64,000 nt of DNA, taken from Seleniivibrio sp. GTDB taxonomy: Bacteria > Chrysiogenota > Deferribacteres > Deferribacterales > Geovibrionaceae. Numbering within the stretch: position 1 is the stretch's first letter; every line of letters begins with the position of its first letter. Under the pieces are notes generated by a model. The model was given only the letters and a program-made list of their open reading frames with translations, made no database searches and was not told the DNA's origin. The DNA lies in assembly GCF_021209385.1 (NCBI RefSeq), contig NZ_JAJOIL010000027.1, positions 19,959 through 83,958 on the forward strand, read 5' to 3'. Shown here one piece after another: positions 18,666-26,909 of this stretch. The position numbers and the translations under genes are program-made.

Positions 18666-19649
18666 TTACTTTTTTAACATCATTATGCCGAAAAAAACCG
18701 CCATGAACACAATGATGCCTATTGAGGTATAAAGCAGTCTGTAGCTGAGGCTTTCTGCTTTATCCATCTGTTCCTTATAAAATTCTTCCAGCTTACCGTC
18801 AATTTCTTTAAGGACGTTCAGTTCCTTTTCTATCTTTTCCCGGCAGTTATTAAGTTCTTCTTCAGATTCCATCTCGACAAGAGCGCCGATATAGATTATC
18901 AGGCTCTCCTGAATATTATATATGGACTGTGCAAGATAGTCGAATCTATCAGTGAACTTATAAAACAGGGTCTTGCGCAGTTCCGGCAGAAGCTTAGTCT
19001 GAACCCGCTTAAATCTGTCTTTGAGTTCCGGACTCATGTTGTTAATATCGTCAACACGATCCACATCGTTAAGTATCTGGCGTGTCATGACAACATAATG
19101 GTCGCACATGTCCGAAAGGGTGCTTGTGTTCACAAAGACTTTTTTGCCCTTAGGCGGGTTCTGTTTCAGATAATTGCGGATTTGAAAAAAACCTGAAGCT
19201 ATTTTAACCGTTTTACGTTTCTTAACAGGTTTAACGGTTATCCGTTTCATATCAAGCGCTTCCAGAGTTTCGATTATATCTGCCGGCGTAAATATGTAAT
19301 GGTTTTTCCCGTCGAGAATATCGCGTGTGTCTTCGTCAAGATTCGAGTTTGTGAAAAAGAAGAGTTTTGTCAGCCCCTCTTCATTCATAGTACGCAGAAC
19401 ATCGGACGAAACATATCTGTCGATATCTTCGCCGTTTCTCGCTATTTCAATCCAGACCATGGCTGATTCTTCACTTTTGGATGAACGCCAGAGCTCGATT
19501 CTCCGCTTTCCTTCCTCGTCTTTAATACTTCTGTGGACTGTGAAGGTGAAGTCATGCATGACTTCCGTGACAAATTCATAAAACTTGTTGAGTTTTATGT
19601 TAAAGAAGTCCTGATATGTTATTTTCTGTTCGTCGTTATCTTCGCTCAT
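18666..19649 (-). CDS. Membrane-anchored protein with N-terminal restriction-endonuclease-like fold
   Basis: About 327 residues from ATG 19649, which overlaps the ompA-like stop; an upstream GTG at 19661 is possible. The N-terminal 130 residues follow the Mrr-like pattern of PD-(D/E)xK proteins: a helix (LNKFYEFVTEVMHDF), strands (RRIELWRSS; AMVWIEIARNGEDI), a helix (SSDVLRTMNEEGLTKLFFFT) and HYIFTPADIIETL. The catalytic ExK would be E-I-A here, so it is probably not a nuclease. The rest is alpha-helical and ends in a single C-terminal transmembrane helix (LLYTSIGIIVFMAVFFGIMM) with a tail of two lysines, implying a tail-anchored protein facing the cytoplasm. Function unknown; it sits last in the cheA-side operon. 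Confidence 0.5.
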   Translation of the reverse strand: MSEDNDEQKITYQDFFNIKLNKFYEFVTEVMHDFTFTVHRSIKDEEGKRRIELWRSSKSEESAMVWIEIARNGEDIDRYVSSDVLRTMNEEGLTKLFFFTNSNLDEDTRDILDGKNHYIFTPADIIETLEALDMKRITVKPVKKRKTVKIASGFFQIRNYLKQNPPKGKKVFVNTSTLSDMCDHYVVMTRQILNDVDRVDDINNMSPELKDRFKRVQTKLLPELRKTLFYKFTDRFDYLAQSIYNIQESLIIYIGALVEMESEEELNNCREKIEKELNVLKEIDGKLEEFYKEQMDKAESLSYRLLYTSIGIIVFMAVFFGIMMLKK

Positions 19650-20544
19650 ATACCACTGCACGCCTGTTTAGCGGCTGTCCCTGCGGTCTGTTGGGTGCGA
19701 CAGGGTATGCAGGTCCCATGCCCATCATTTTAATGGACGAGCCTGCCAGCCCGTTTGAAAGTATTTTTGATTTAACGAATGTCGCACGTTTGTTTGAAAG
19801 CTCTATGTTGTCTTTGTATTCGACATTAGGGATAACGCGTACATCATCCGTGTGTCCGATTATCACATATTTTTTATTTTTGCTGAGAGACTTAAGCATG
19901 CTTATGCTGTCCTGCGAAAGTTTTGTACTGAATTTTCCAAGATCGAAATAGACAATGCCTATCTCTTTAAGATCCTTGTCTCTTATGCCGTTAGAATCAC
20001 ATTCCTTACCGTTCTTTTCAAAAACGGCAACGACATATGTGTCCTTTTTAACGTTTTTAAGCGAATAGCTGTCTGAAACATCAACCTGTTCGCCATTGAC
20101 AACAAGTTTGACAAGTGTCTGGCACGGACCGGGTTTGAGTTTGAAATCCACGTCAGCTCCGTCTTTTACGGCAAACTTGCCAATGGGCTGGATATCGCCT
20201 TCACCGAGTTTCGTGACGCTGATTTCATGATCTGAGGGAGAAGCGGGTGCAGTTGTCTGAGCCTCTGTTCCTCTGGAAGTATTTACATTCGGATTGTAAG
20301 GAGCACCTGGTTCCGACTGTTCGATAGATAATATCTGCCAGCCGTTAAGTGCCACGTTTTCACGAGCCTCCTCTTCATTCTCTGCCCAGACGCGCATCTG
20401 AGTTGTCATGTTTGAATCGGGGCGCGCAACTATAACGCGATAGAATTTGCGATCGTTAGCTGAACTATCTCCACCATATAAAACGGCGGAAATTAGGATT
20501 AGGCTTAGAAAGCTTCGGAGAAAGGTCACGGAAATTATTTTCAT
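19636..20544 (-). CDS. OmpA-family peptidoglycan-binding periplasmic protein
   Basis: About 302 residues from ATG 20544. The N-terminus (MKIISVTFLRSFLSLILIS) is a signal peptide. Residues to about 190 are unrecognised, with a Ser/Thr/Pro-rich stretch. The C-terminal OmpA domain shows IGIVYFDLGKFSTKLSQDS, YVIIGHTDDVRV, LSNKRATFVKS and NRPQGQPLNRRAVVYE, all standard for binding meso-diaminopimelate in peptidoglycan. A separate stator gene motB is not in the window; there is no N-terminal MotB-type anchor helix motif, so a general cell-wall role is preferred. The 5' end overlaps the preceding small exported protein by 80 nt in another frame, which is longer than usual. Confidence 0.8.
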   Translation of the reverse strand: MKIISVTFLRSFLSLILISAVLYGGDSSANDRKFYRVIVARPDSNMTTQMRVWAENEEEARENVALNGWQILSIEQSEPGAPYNPNVNTSRGTEAQTTAPASPSDHEISVTKLGEGDIQPIGKFAVKDGADVDFKLKPGPCQTLVKLVVNGEQVDVSDSYSLKNVKKDTYVVAVFEKNGKECDSNGIRDKDLKEIGIVYFDLGKFSTKLSQDSISMLKSLSKNKKYVIIGHTDDVRVIPNVEYKDNIELSNKRATFVKSKILSNGLAGSSIKMMGMGPAYPVAPNRPQGQPLNRRAVVYERR

Positions 20545-20785
20545 CAAGTTTATACTGTTTTGCTGCTGCTTCAAAGTCGTCACCTTTCACGACGTCTACG
20601 ACGGTTAGTTCGTAAATAATATCTTTTCCGCCGTAGTAGTGTAAGAATGCGGATGGTTGGAGTTTCGAGGCGGTCTGGAAACGTCTGGTTTCCGTGACCA
20701 CCTCGTATATGTAAATCTTAGCCGTAGCTGTACGGCAAAATATCAATACTAAACTAAGAGTTAGAAGAGTTCGCCATAAGCTCAT
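20465..20785 (-). CDS. Small exported protein, possibly LysM-like
   Basis: The 106-residue protein begins with a clear signal peptide (MSLWRTLLTLSLVLIFCRTATA). After a short strand region comes VVDVVKGDDFEAAAKQYKL then DENNFRDLSPKLSKPN, which resembles a LysM repeat (an xGDTLxxIAxxY...VSxxxLxxLNP pattern). Its first 32 nt overlap the end of cheA, and its last 80 nt overlap the ompA-like gene. A LysM protein beside an OmpA-domain protein would suit a peptidoglycan-associated pair. The LysM resemblance is weak, and the long overlaps leave some doubt about which starts are used. Confidence 0.55.
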   Translation of the reverse strand: MSLWRTLLTLSLVLIFCRTATAKIYIYEVVTETRRFQTASKLQPSAFLHYYGGKDIIYELTVVDVVKGDDFEAAAKQYKLDENNFRDLSPKLSKPNPNFRRFIWWR

Positions 20786-22835
20786 CTATTTTGTCCATCA
20801 GCATCTGCATGTTCAGAGGCTTAAGGAGGAAAGCGTCGATACCCGCCGCTGATATTTTTTTACGTTCGGATATTTCCGATCTGCCTGACGCTGCGATGAT
20901 GGGCTTATCATAGCCTTTTTCTCTGAGACTTCTTGCAACCTCGTAACCGTCCATATCAGGCATCATGATGTCGGTTATGACGATGTCCGGATCAAGCTTA
21001 TCGATCATCTTTACAGCGTCTTTGCCGCTTGTTACCTCTTTGGTCTCCATCCAGCCTGTGGATGTGAGCAGCCTGCTGATTATCTTGCGGTCTGTTGCCG
21101 AATCGTCGATTATCAGAACTGTTATTTTATTGTTAGTCTTTCTGCCGGAATCAACTTTTTTCTTCTGGCGGAATCTTCTTGGCATTTTGGAGGCAATTTC
21201 CATTACGCCTGCGACGTCGATGATAAGGCGTACGCGTCCGTCACCCATGATGGTAGCGCCTGCTATACCTTCGTTACCGCTGAGGTATTCACCCAGAGAT
21301 TTAATAACGATCTCTTCCTGACCGACAAGCTTGTTGACGATGAAGCCGAGGCGTTTTTCAGCTATACCGACGACAACGACATAAATGTCTTCGTCATAGG
21401 ATTCCTGAAATTCGTATATTTCGTTCAGGCGGATAAGGCTGAGAACGGAATCGCGCAGTTTAAGAACTTCACGTCCTTCAAAGCTGTGTATCTGTTTTTC
21501 GTTTATGCGAACTGTCTCGATAACTGAAACAAGCGGGATTGCGAGCACCTCGCCGGATACTTCAACGAGAAGTGCCTGAATGATGGCGAGTGTAAGGGGC
21601 AGCTTCATTTTGAAGCGTGTTCCGTGACCTATTTCAGATTCTATGTTAATAATACCGTTCAGTTTTTCAATGTTAGTCTTAACAACGTCCATACCGACGC
21701 CGCGACCTGAAACGTCTGTTATCTGTGCGGCAGTTGAAAAACCGGGACGGAAGATGAGACCGTATGCAGTCTCGTTATCCATGTTTTTGGCTTCTTCGGG
21801 GCTGATAACGTTCTTTTCGACAGCTTTCTTTTTAAGCATGTCAGGGTCGAGACCTTTACCGTCGTCTTTAATTTCAACAACGATGTGGTTGCCTTCGTGA
21901 TAAGCAGACAGATTTACAATACCTTTATCTGGTTTGCCTTTTTTGCGTCTTTCTGCGGGAACCTCGACACCGTGGTCAACAGCGTTTCTGATCATGTGCA
22001 TCAGGGGGTCGCCTATCTCTTCCACGACAGATTTATCAAGTTCTGTCTCTTCACCTGTGATCACAAGGTCTATGTCCTTCTGCATGTCGCGGCAGAGGTC
22101 GCGCACCATGCGGGGGAATTTGTTGAAAACTTTGCCGATGGGAACCATTCTGGTCTTCATAACTGCGAGTTGCAGTTCAGTGGAGATAAGACCGATCTGT
22201 GATGTGGTCTCCATAAGCTGTTCGACCAGATATTCGCCTTCAAATTTCTTTTCCAGTTCGCCGGATATCTGTCCGATACGGTTACGGGAAAGAACAAGCT
22301 CGCCCACGAGGTTCATAAGTGAATCCAGACGTGAAACGTCAACGCGAATGGTCTGTTCAACGGCAACAGCGGCTTTTTTGACCTGCTCGACGCTCTCTCT
22401 TTTTGCGCTTGCGCCTGCGGATGCTTCGCTTGCGCCGCCCATTCCGAGTTTTCCTTCGTTTGCAAGCTTGAGCTTGGGAACGATTTCGTCGATTGACGCC
22501 GTGTTTGTACCGTTTTTAATATCTGCAATGATAGTTTTTGTAACGTCAACAAACTCAAGCAGAACGTCCATTATCTCAGGAGTAACCTGCATTTCGTTCT
22601 TTCTCAGTTTGTTGAGGATTTCTTCAGCGTGGTGGGTAACGCTGCTCATCTTGTCAAACCCAAGGAAGGACGAAGCACCTTTCATGGTGTGAGCCGCCCT
22701 GAATATTTTATTCAGAAGTTCAAAGTCATTTTTTCTGTTTTCCAGTTCAATAAGATCCTGATCGAGACTTTCGATTATTTCATCTGTCTCAAGAATAAAG
22801 TCCTGAACAAGGTCCTGCATTTCATTATTGCTCAT
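20754..22835 (-). CDS. cheA: Chemotaxis histidine kinase CheA with C-terminal receiver domain
   Basis: The 693-residue protein contains an HPt domain with phosphorylated His49 (IFRAAHTMKGASSFLG), a short linker with no obvious P2 domain, a dimerisation helix pair (RLDSLMNLVGELVLSRNRI), the HATPase (HMIRNAVDHGVEVPAERRKK; DDGKGLDPD; SGRGVGMDVV), a CheW-like domain (LVEVSGEVLAIPLVSVIETV), and a fused receiver (IIDDSATDRK; DIVITDIMMPDMDG; AASGRS; LLKPL). It phosphorylates CheY and CheB in response to receptors. The fused receiver may act as a phosphate sink or branch point. cheZ and cheY are directly upstream, and no cheW is in the window. ATG follows CCGGAGGACACC. Confidence 0.97.
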   Translation of the reverse strand: MSNNEMQDLVQDFILETDEIIESLDQDLIELENRKNDFELLNKIFRAAHTMKGASSFLGFDKMSSVTHHAEEILNKLRKNEMQVTPEIMDVLLEFVDVTKTIIADIKNGTNTASIDEIVPKLKLANEGKLGMGGASEASAGASAKRESVEQVKKAAVAVEQTIRVDVSRLDSLMNLVGELVLSRNRIGQISGELEKKFEGEYLVEQLMETTSQIGLISTELQLAVMKTRMVPIGKVFNKFPRMVRDLCRDMQKDIDLVITGEETELDKSVVEEIGDPLMHMIRNAVDHGVEVPAERRKKGKPDKGIVNLSAYHEGNHIVVEIKDDGKGLDPDMLKKKAVEKNVISPEEAKNMDNETAYGLIFRPGFSTAAQITDVSGRGVGMDVVKTNIEKLNGIINIESEIGHGTRFKMKLPLTLAIIQALLVEVSGEVLAIPLVSVIETVRINEKQIHSFEGREVLKLRDSVLSLIRLNEIYEFQESYDEDIYVVVVGIAEKRLGFIVNKLVGQEEIVIKSLGEYLSGNEGIAGATIMGDGRVRLIIDVAGVMEIASKMPRRFRQKKKVDSGRKTNNKITVLIIDDSATDRKIISRLLTSTGWMETKEVTSGKDAVKMIDKLDPDIVITDIMMPDMDGYEVARSLREKGYDKPIIAASGRSEISERKKISAAGIDAFLLKPLNMQMLMDKIDELMANSSNS

Positions 22836-22850
22836 GGTGTCCTCCGGACC

Positions 22851-23483
22851 TTACTGACCGAACTCTTTAAGGAGTTCGTCAACAAGATTCTGGTCTTTTA
22901 AAAGGTCTTTTTTATCTTTGATCATATCAAGCATCTGAACGTCGATCTTATTCTCTTTAACGCCGAACATGAGAACAAGATGCGCCAGCCTTTCCTGAAG
23001 GTCATAAATTATTTTAACAAGCTTATCTATTTTTTGCTTGGTAATGTCCTGAAATTCCAGAGAAGCAATAATATCGAAACAGGTGTCCTGACCGCCGAGT
23101 GCTTTGTCGCGCAGTCTGTCTATTATTCCGCCGGCAAGTCCGAATTGTCCGGCGGCAACCTGATCCTTTATTGTTTGTATGTTTTCTCTGATATCATCCG
23201 TTATGAAATTGATTTTGTCAACACAGGTAAGAACGTTTTCCGAAGCGGTTTTCGAGTCTGCAATGATGGCTTTCAGCGTGTCTTCAAACCCAGGAAGGTC
23301 TTCATAGCTGTCTTCCACTGTATCGTACACAGCTTTCAGCTTGTTTATGGCATCGCTGAAATATTGTGCGATATGATAAAGTTCGTTTTCGGCGTTAACG
23401 TCAACGCCTGCAACGTCATAATTCCCTTCATTGATGCTTCTGGCGATATCCAGAAGTTCGTTTATGTCTTTGTAATCAGACAT
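22851..23483 (-). CDS. cheZ: CheZ-family CheY-P phosphatase
   Basis: About 210 residues from ATG 23483, directly after the cheY stop; a longer reading from 23561 falls inside cheY. The protein is an elongated helical hairpin. The catalytic region reads ASLEFQDITKQKIDKLVKII, corresponding to the CheZ DLT/Q active site with Asp and Gln. The C-terminal NLVDELLKEFGQ matches the amphipathic CheY-binding peptide of CheZ (consensus xQDxVDDLLxSLGF). CheZ speeds CheY-P dephosphorylation, resetting the flagellar switch. The order cheY-cheZ-cheA supports the call. Confidence 0.88.
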   Translation of the reverse strand: MSDYKDINELLDIARSINEGNYDVAGVDVNAENELYHIAQYFSDAINKLKAVYDTVEDSYEDLPGFEDTLKAIIADSKTASENVLTCVDKINFITDDIRENIQTIKDQVAAGQFGLAGGIIDRLRDKALGGQDTCFDIIASLEFQDITKQKIDKLVKIIYDLQERLAHLVLMFGVKENKIDVQMLDMIKDKKDLLKDQNLVDELLKEFGQ

Positions 23484-23484
23484 A

Positions 23485-23862
23485 TTACAGTCCCAGAAGC
23501 TTGTTAACCTTCTCCTGAAGAGTATCCGGTGTGAACGGCTTAACAACATAGTTGTTAACACCGCTGCGCAGTGCAGTAAGGATATCTTCTTTGGCGGCTT
23601 CTGTGGTCACCATGAGTATGGGCGTCTCTTTGTATTCGTCCTTCGCTCTGAGTGTTTTTACGAAGGTTAGTCCGTCCATTTCAGGCATGTTCCAGTCGGT
23701 GATTATCAAATCAACTTCGTTTTTTGCAAGCACATCAAGACCTTCAACGCCATTACCTGCTTCAAGAACGTTTGTGAAGCCCAGTTTGGTGAGGGTATTC
23801 TTGATGATTCTGCGCATCGTTGAAGAATCGTCAACTGTTATAATCACATGGTCGTAAGCCAT
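23485..23862 (-). CDS. cheY: Chemotaxis response regulator CheY
   Basis: 125 residues from ATG 23862, with GGAGG 8 nt upstream; a GTG at 23877 is less likely because that Shine-Dalgarno sequence would sit inside the gene. It has the receiver motifs VDDSSTMRR, LIITDWNMPEMDG (phospho-Asp near 57), MVTTEA with Thr, and VVKPF with Lys. ITDWNMPEMDGL and RNLL-type features, with flanking fliN, cheZ and cheA, identify it as the CheY that binds FliM/FliN to switch rotation. It is the first gene after a 57-bp gap from fliN, so an internal promoter is possible. Confidence 0.95.
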   Translation of the reverse strand: MAYDHVIITVDDSSTMRRIIKNTLTKLGFTNVLEAGNGVEGLDVLAKNEVDLIITDWNMPEMDGLTFVKTLRAKDEYKETPILMVTTEAAKEDILTALRSGVNNYVVKPFTPDTLQEKVNKLLGL

Positions 23863-23919
23863 TATCGGGTCCTCCACCTGTTTATATACAATATATTATT
23901 TCCAAAACAGCGGGTACTG

Positions 23920-24837
23920 TCAATCTTTTAATTTCTTTATCCGCTCTGCACGGCTGACAATTTCTTTTATGCGGAAGCCGAAATAGCCGTCCACGATAAC
24001 GACCTCGCCTCTTGCGATGACTTTGTTGTTAATCACAAGTTCAACAGGTTCGTCTGCGGATTCGTCAAGTTCTATAATATTACCTGATCCCATTGTGAGA
24101 ATATCCTTTAAAAACATGTTTGTCGAACCCATTTTCACACTTATGGGAACATCAATATCGAGAAGCAGGTCCAGATTGCCCGGAGTGTGTCCATGTCCGC
24201 CTCCGCCTATCTCCGGAATATGCACTCCGGCTTCGTCGTCTGGAAACTTGAAAGCCGCTCCGAAATCAGGTTCTTCACTAAAAGAGGTTCCGCCGGAACC
24301 GCCTCCGAACTCGTTCAGCAGTGAGCTGTCGGTGTAAAAGCGGAAAGTCGTGCTTGTGGAGCCTATGCTGAGTGCAGCGTCCACCACCATATATTCAGCA
24401 GCCTGAAAAAGTGCAGGCGCATCGTTAACCATTACATCGTCTATTCTGAAAGAAACCTTAACGCCGGTTTTCTCTTTAACCGGTTCGCCGCATGCAGCCA
24501 GAAGCTGAGATGCGTATTCTTTTATAGCGTCCTTGTCGTCCGGCTCCAGTTTGTCTTTGCCCGGTTCGTCCATCATCATCATAAGATTGGTCATGTATGT
24601 GATGTCCACGGTGTTGAACATTATGCCCGCTTCCATACCGGAGTTTTCCTCTGTAACCAGAATGAGGGTTTGTTCCTCGTATCCGGATGTGAGATCGTCG
24701 GGGTTTGCAGAACTCACCTGTGCAAAAGAGAGGCTTACGTCTTTATCCATTGACATGCTGGTGATAGTGTTTTTAAACACATCCAGAAGAACATTGGTCA
24801 GCGAGGAATGTCTGCTGTCACTCAGCGGTGTTTTCAT
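23920..24837 (-). CDS. fliN: Flagellar motor switch protein FliN/FliY
   Basis: The 305-residue protein has an N-terminal CheC/FliM-like region (about 1-170, with DDKDAIKEYASQLLAACGEPV), a Gly/Asp-rich linker (about 175-215) and a C-terminal SpoA/FliN domain (LDLLLDIDVPISVKMGST, FLKDILTMGSGNIIELDES, VIARGEVVIVDGYFGFRI). Stand-alone FliN is about 100-140 residues; this two-part form resembles FliY. The CheC-type phosphatase motif (E-x2-N) is not obvious, so CheY-P hydrolysis is uncertain. It forms the C-ring switch with FliM, whose gene overlaps it by 20 nt. Confidence 0.9.
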   Translation of the reverse strand: MKTPLSDSRHSSLTNVLLDVFKNTITSMSMDKDVSLSFAQVSSANPDDLTSGYEEQTLILVTEENSGMEAGIMFNTVDITYMTNLMMMMDEPGKDKLEPDDKDAIKEYASQLLAACGEPVKEKTGVKVSFRIDDVMVNDAPALFQAAEYMVVDAALSIGSTSTTFRFYTDSSLLNEFGGGSGGTSFSEEPDFGAAFKFPDDEAGVHIPEIGGGGHGHTPGNLDLLLDIDVPISVKMGSTNMFLKDILTMGSGNIIELDESADEPVELVINNKVIARGEVVIVDGYFGFRIKEIVSRAERIKKLKD

Positions 24838-25828
24838 CGTTATTCTCCGTTAAAAATTCCGTAATCTTCACAGCCTTTTTCACCCCTAAGGTGCCGACAG
24901 TACCGAGGAACTTTTTCTTGTTGTTAAGGAATATTTCCGAGGGTCTGTCGCTTTTTACGTTGAACATAACAAGATCTCCTTTTGAAAGCTCCAGTATGTC
25001 CTCTATGCTCAGTTTGCTGTGTCCCATGTATACTTTTGTGGATACTTCCGTGTCGTTAAGGATACTGAGTATCTCGTTTTCGTTGTCGCCCATGGCTCCT
25101 TTTTTGGCACCTATGAGCCAGTCAGTGGAGCTTATCTTGCCGAGAACCGGTTCAAGAACTATGGCAGGGATACAGAGGTTCATCATACCCAGCACTTCTC
25201 CGAACTTTACCTCGAACACGACAAGAATGACAACTTCGTTCTGGGAAACGATCTGTATGATGTGGGGGCTGTTTTCAGACAGCTCCTTTTTCATCCGTAT
25301 GTTGGGGATTATCTGCCGCCAGACCTCCTCAAGGTCTTTGAGGATAAGGCTTAAGATACCGTCCATAATATGCTGCTCAAGTGTGGTAAGCTCGCGTGTG
25401 TTGAACAGGGGCTTTCCCATTCCGCCAAGAAGTTTGTCAACGATAGGGAAAACCAGCGACGGGTTTATCTCCAGTACTGTGTTTCCTTCCATGGGGATCA
25501 TGCTTATGATGTTGAAACTGGTGGGGTCGGGAAGTGACATAAGGAATTCGCCGTATGTCATCTGGTCAACTGAAGTAAGTGTTATATCAGTGATTGTTCT
25601 CAGATAATTAGAGAGTGTAGACGAAAAGTTCCTTGCGAACTTGTCGTGCAGGTTTCGTATGGAGCGTAGCTGTTCCTTGCTTACGCGGTCGGGTCTTCGG
25701 AAATCGTAAACGGATATTTTCTTGGGGACAAAATCCAATTGTTCGACAGTATCATCCGACATCTCGTCGTCTGTCGAGACGGTTGACAGCAGGGCATCAA
25801 TCTCCTCCTGACTAAGAATATCCGCCAT
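24818..25828 (-). CDS. fliM: Flagellar motor switch protein FliM
   Basis: The 336-residue protein starts with the CheY-binding peptide LSQEEIDALLSTV, then the middle domain with VYDFRRPDRVSKEQLRSIR, SLPDPTSFNIISM and FPIVDKLLGGMG, and a C-terminal SpoA domain (STKVYMGHSKLSIEDILELS, KGDLVMFN). FliM is the C-ring component that binds CheY-P. It lies 10 nt after cheB and overlaps fliN. Length and motifs are standard. Confidence 0.97.
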   Translation of the reverse strand: MADILSQEEIDALLSTVSTDDEMSDDTVEQLDFVPKKISVYDFRRPDRVSKEQLRSIRNLHDKFARNFSSTLSNYLRTITDITLTSVDQMTYGEFLMSLPDPTSFNIISMIPMEGNTVLEINPSLVFPIVDKLLGGMGKPLFNTRELTTLEQHIMDGILSLILKDLEEVWRQIIPNIRMKKELSENSPHIIQIVSQNEVVILVVFEVKFGEVLGMMNLCIPAIVLEPVLGKISSTDWLIGAKKGAMGDNENEILSILNDTEVSTKVYMGHSKLSIEDILELSKGDLVMFNVKSDRPSEIFLNNKKKFLGTVGTLGVKKAVKITEFLTENNDENTAE

Positions 25829-25838
25829 TTATCACCCT

Positions 25839-26909
25839 TTACTTGCAGTATGCAACGATACGCTGGTATATCTCGTCCAGAGGGACAACTTCGTCATGTA
25901 TGTTCGCTTCAACAACCGCTCTGGGCATGCCGTAGACAACGCATGACGCTTCGTTCTGGGCGATGACGTTTCCGCCCTTAAGTTTCAGGAGCTGGAGCCC
26001 CTTCATTCCGTCGGAACCCATTCCCGTCATGATAACGCCGAGCGCGTCGCGCCCGATATTCTCCGCAACGGAAGCCACCGTGACATCCACGCTGGGGATA
26101 TGCAGCGAGTTTGAAGGCTCCGGTGAAAGCTCTGTATAATAGTGGGGACCTACTTTTTTCAGTTTCATGTGTATGCCGCCTTTGGCGATGTACACTGTGT
26201 TGGGTTCAAGCTGCTCCTTGCCCTGCGCCTCGAGAACGTGAAGTTTGCTCAGTGAATCGAGCCTCTGGGCGAGGGATTTTGTAAAGTTCGGCGGCATGTG
26301 CTGAACCACAAGAACGGGGACGCCGAGGTCTGCCGGAAGCATAGGGATAACCTTTTGCAGAGACTGGGGACCGCCTGTTGAAGTGCCGATCACAACAAGT
26401 TTCTTTTTGCTGGTTATCTTCGGAGCCGCCCTTGTTATCATGGGTGCAGCAGGAGCTGTCAGCCCGGAGGGCGCCATGGGTTTTCTCATGGATCTTGCGA
26501 AGAACGCCTTGCGTCTGCCGAAGTTTTTAACTTTTTCGCGCAGGTCGTCCTCAATTTTAAGCACGCCGAAGCTGGCGAATGATTTATCTTTCGGAATGAA
26601 GTCAACAGCGCCGAGGTCAAGTGCCTTAAGTGTCGCTTCCGCTCCCTCTGTGGTGAGTGAGCTGACCATGATAACGGGCAGAGGGTTTTCCGCCATTATC
26701 TTTTCAAGAGCCGTCAGTCCGTCCATCCTGGGCATTTCAATGTCCAGAGTGACAACATCAGGCTTAAGTGTCTTAACCTTTTCTATAGCTTCGATGCCGT
26801 TGATGGCTGTGCCTATGACCTGTATATCCGGGTCTTTGGCAAGCATACCTTCAATTGCCTTACGCATGAAGGCGGAATCATCAACAACAAGTACAGTGAT
26901 CTTATTCAT
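25839..26909 (-). CDS. cheB: Chemotaxis protein-glutamate methylesterase/deamidase CheB
   Basis: The 356-residue protein has an N-terminal receiver (VVDDSAFMRKAIEGM, phospho-Asp in VVTLDIEMPRMDGL) and a C-terminal methylesterase with the catalytic triad: Ser in VVIGTSTGGPQSL, His in VVQHMPPNF, and Asp in VIMTGMGSDGMKG. It demethylates receptors and deamidates Gln, opposing CheR. Its start overlaps the fliA stop by 8 nt. Confidence 0.97.
   Translation of the reverse strand: MNKITVLVVDDSAFMRKAIEGMLAKDPDIQVIGTAINGIEAIEKVKTLKPDVVTLDIEMPRMDGLTALEKIMAENPLPVIMVSSLTTEGAEATLKALDLGAVDFIPKDKSFASFGVLKIEDDLREKVKNFGRRKAFFARSMRKPMAPSGLTAPAAPMITRAAPKITSKKKLVVIGTSTGGPQSLQKVIPMLPADLGVPVLVVQHMPPNFTKSLAQRLDSLSKLHVLEAQGKEQLEPNTVYIAKGGIHMKLKKVGPHYYTELSPEPSNSLHIPSVDVTVASVAENIGRDALGVIMTGMGSDGMKGLQLLKLKGGNVIAQNEASCVVYGMPRAVVEANIHDEVVPLDEIYQRIVAYCK

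Noticed and set aside
21934..22692. Plus-strand open frame of 252 codons opposite cheA
   Set aside because: Antisense shadow rich in Ser/Thr/Ile; CheA motifs are on the other strand.
24828..25607. Plus-strand open frame of 259 codons opposite fliM
   Set aside because: Antisense shadow of a conserved gene, without a ribosome site or family motif.
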